A DNA stretch of 64,000 bases from positions 31,171,897 to 31,235,896 of the forward strand of contig JACMZG010001913.1 in NCBI GenBank assembly GCA_018340805.1. Reading direction: 5' to 3'. The notes beneath the pieces were generated by a model. The model had not been told where the DNA came from and searched no databases. It saw only the letters and a list, made by a program, of their open reading frames with translations. This DNA is from Microvelia longipes. Taxonomy: Eukaryota > Arthropoda > Insecta > Hemiptera > Veliidae. The position numbers were made by a program, and so were the translations under genes. Below are positions 63,801 to 64,000 of the stretch, piece by piece; position 1 is the first letter of the stretch; every line of letters starts with the position of its first letter.

Positions 63801-63976
63801 CTAATTAGGAGAATTTTTCAACGATGCTGATGATGCAGGTTGAGATTTGTCACAATCGGTAAAGTTAGAATCCTGTTGAGGCGATAGTAGCAACACTAAC
63901 TTGTTGACAGCTCGACGCAGCGGTTTGCTGGAAAAAGGTAATTGTAGGTCAACAACTCGCACCACGCCGTCGTTTC
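63801..63976 (-). CDS. C-terminal end of a BEL/Pao-like polyprotein (partial)
   Basis: The - strand frame reads GNDGVVRVVDLQLPFSSKPL, then RRAVNKLVLLLSP, and stops at TAG 63801. This matches the usual C-terminus of BEL/Pao pol proteins ('G-x-V-R-V-V-x-V...R-x-V-x-K-L-x-x-L'). Immediately upstream (63977-63990) the same frame has a stop, but the sequence ttaattcttttcag looks like a splice acceptor, so either an intron or decay is possible. The rest lies outside the window. Confidence 0.55.
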
Positions 63977-64000
63977 CTGAAAAGAATTAATAACGCGGCC

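Overview
The window is AT-rich nuclear DNA from an animal. Genes have GT-AG introns. The mobile DNA includes tRNA-derived SINEs with exact target-site duplications (TSDs), a LINE fragment, Ty3/gypsy-like and BEL/Pao-like remnants, hAT-like and Tc1/mariner-like MITEs, and long (TA)n tracts. A BEL/Pao-like element and a metazoan-type thymidylate synthase point to Metazoa, probably an invertebrate; the phylum cannot be fixed from this sequence. There is one 830-base N gap inside a (TA)n tract.

Two genes are well supported. The first is a + strand gene of 20 exons from 10437 to 61733. I rebuilt it by matching splice phase at all 19 junctions. It encodes about 995 residues with several ASH/MSP-like (Ig-fold) domains, the architecture of axonemal proteins such as DLEC1, HYDIN, CFAP47 and CFAP65; motifs in its C-terminal half most resemble DLEC1. 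The second is a complete two-exon thymidylate synthase gene (TYMS, 312 aa) on the - strand at 36406..40918. It lies wholly inside the 18.2-kb intron 9 of the first gene.

Layout: 1..10436 is repeat-rich intergenic DNA with a 248-bp SINE, Ty3/gypsy debris and the assembly gap. 10437..31256 holds exons 1-9. Its introns carry a 3.6-kb inverted array of 330-bp units (15900..19525), a LINE inserted in a MITE, an 836-bp tandem duplication, a broken C2H2/SWIM zinc-finger coding remnant and a 450-bp (TA)n tract. 31257..49447 is intron 9 with TYMS, a SINE, a possible solo LTR, a GC-rich hairpin island and a 16-bp minisatellite. 49448..61733 holds the closely spaced exons 10-20. 61734..64000 has a possible poly(A) signal and the end of a BEL/Pao-like element.

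Three repeat families are named here. Rep-5S is a 0.4-0.8 kb repeat whose core closely resembles the internal promoter region of 5S rRNA and which ends in a T-run (about 17 copies or fragments). MITE-A is about 315 bp, starts CATAGAGATATA and makes 8-bp TSDs. Rep-C is an older degraded family. Their nesting gives a relative insertion order. The most novel-looking items are Rep-5S, the 4:7 inverted array, and very short palindromic inserts flanked by 9-bp direct repeats.
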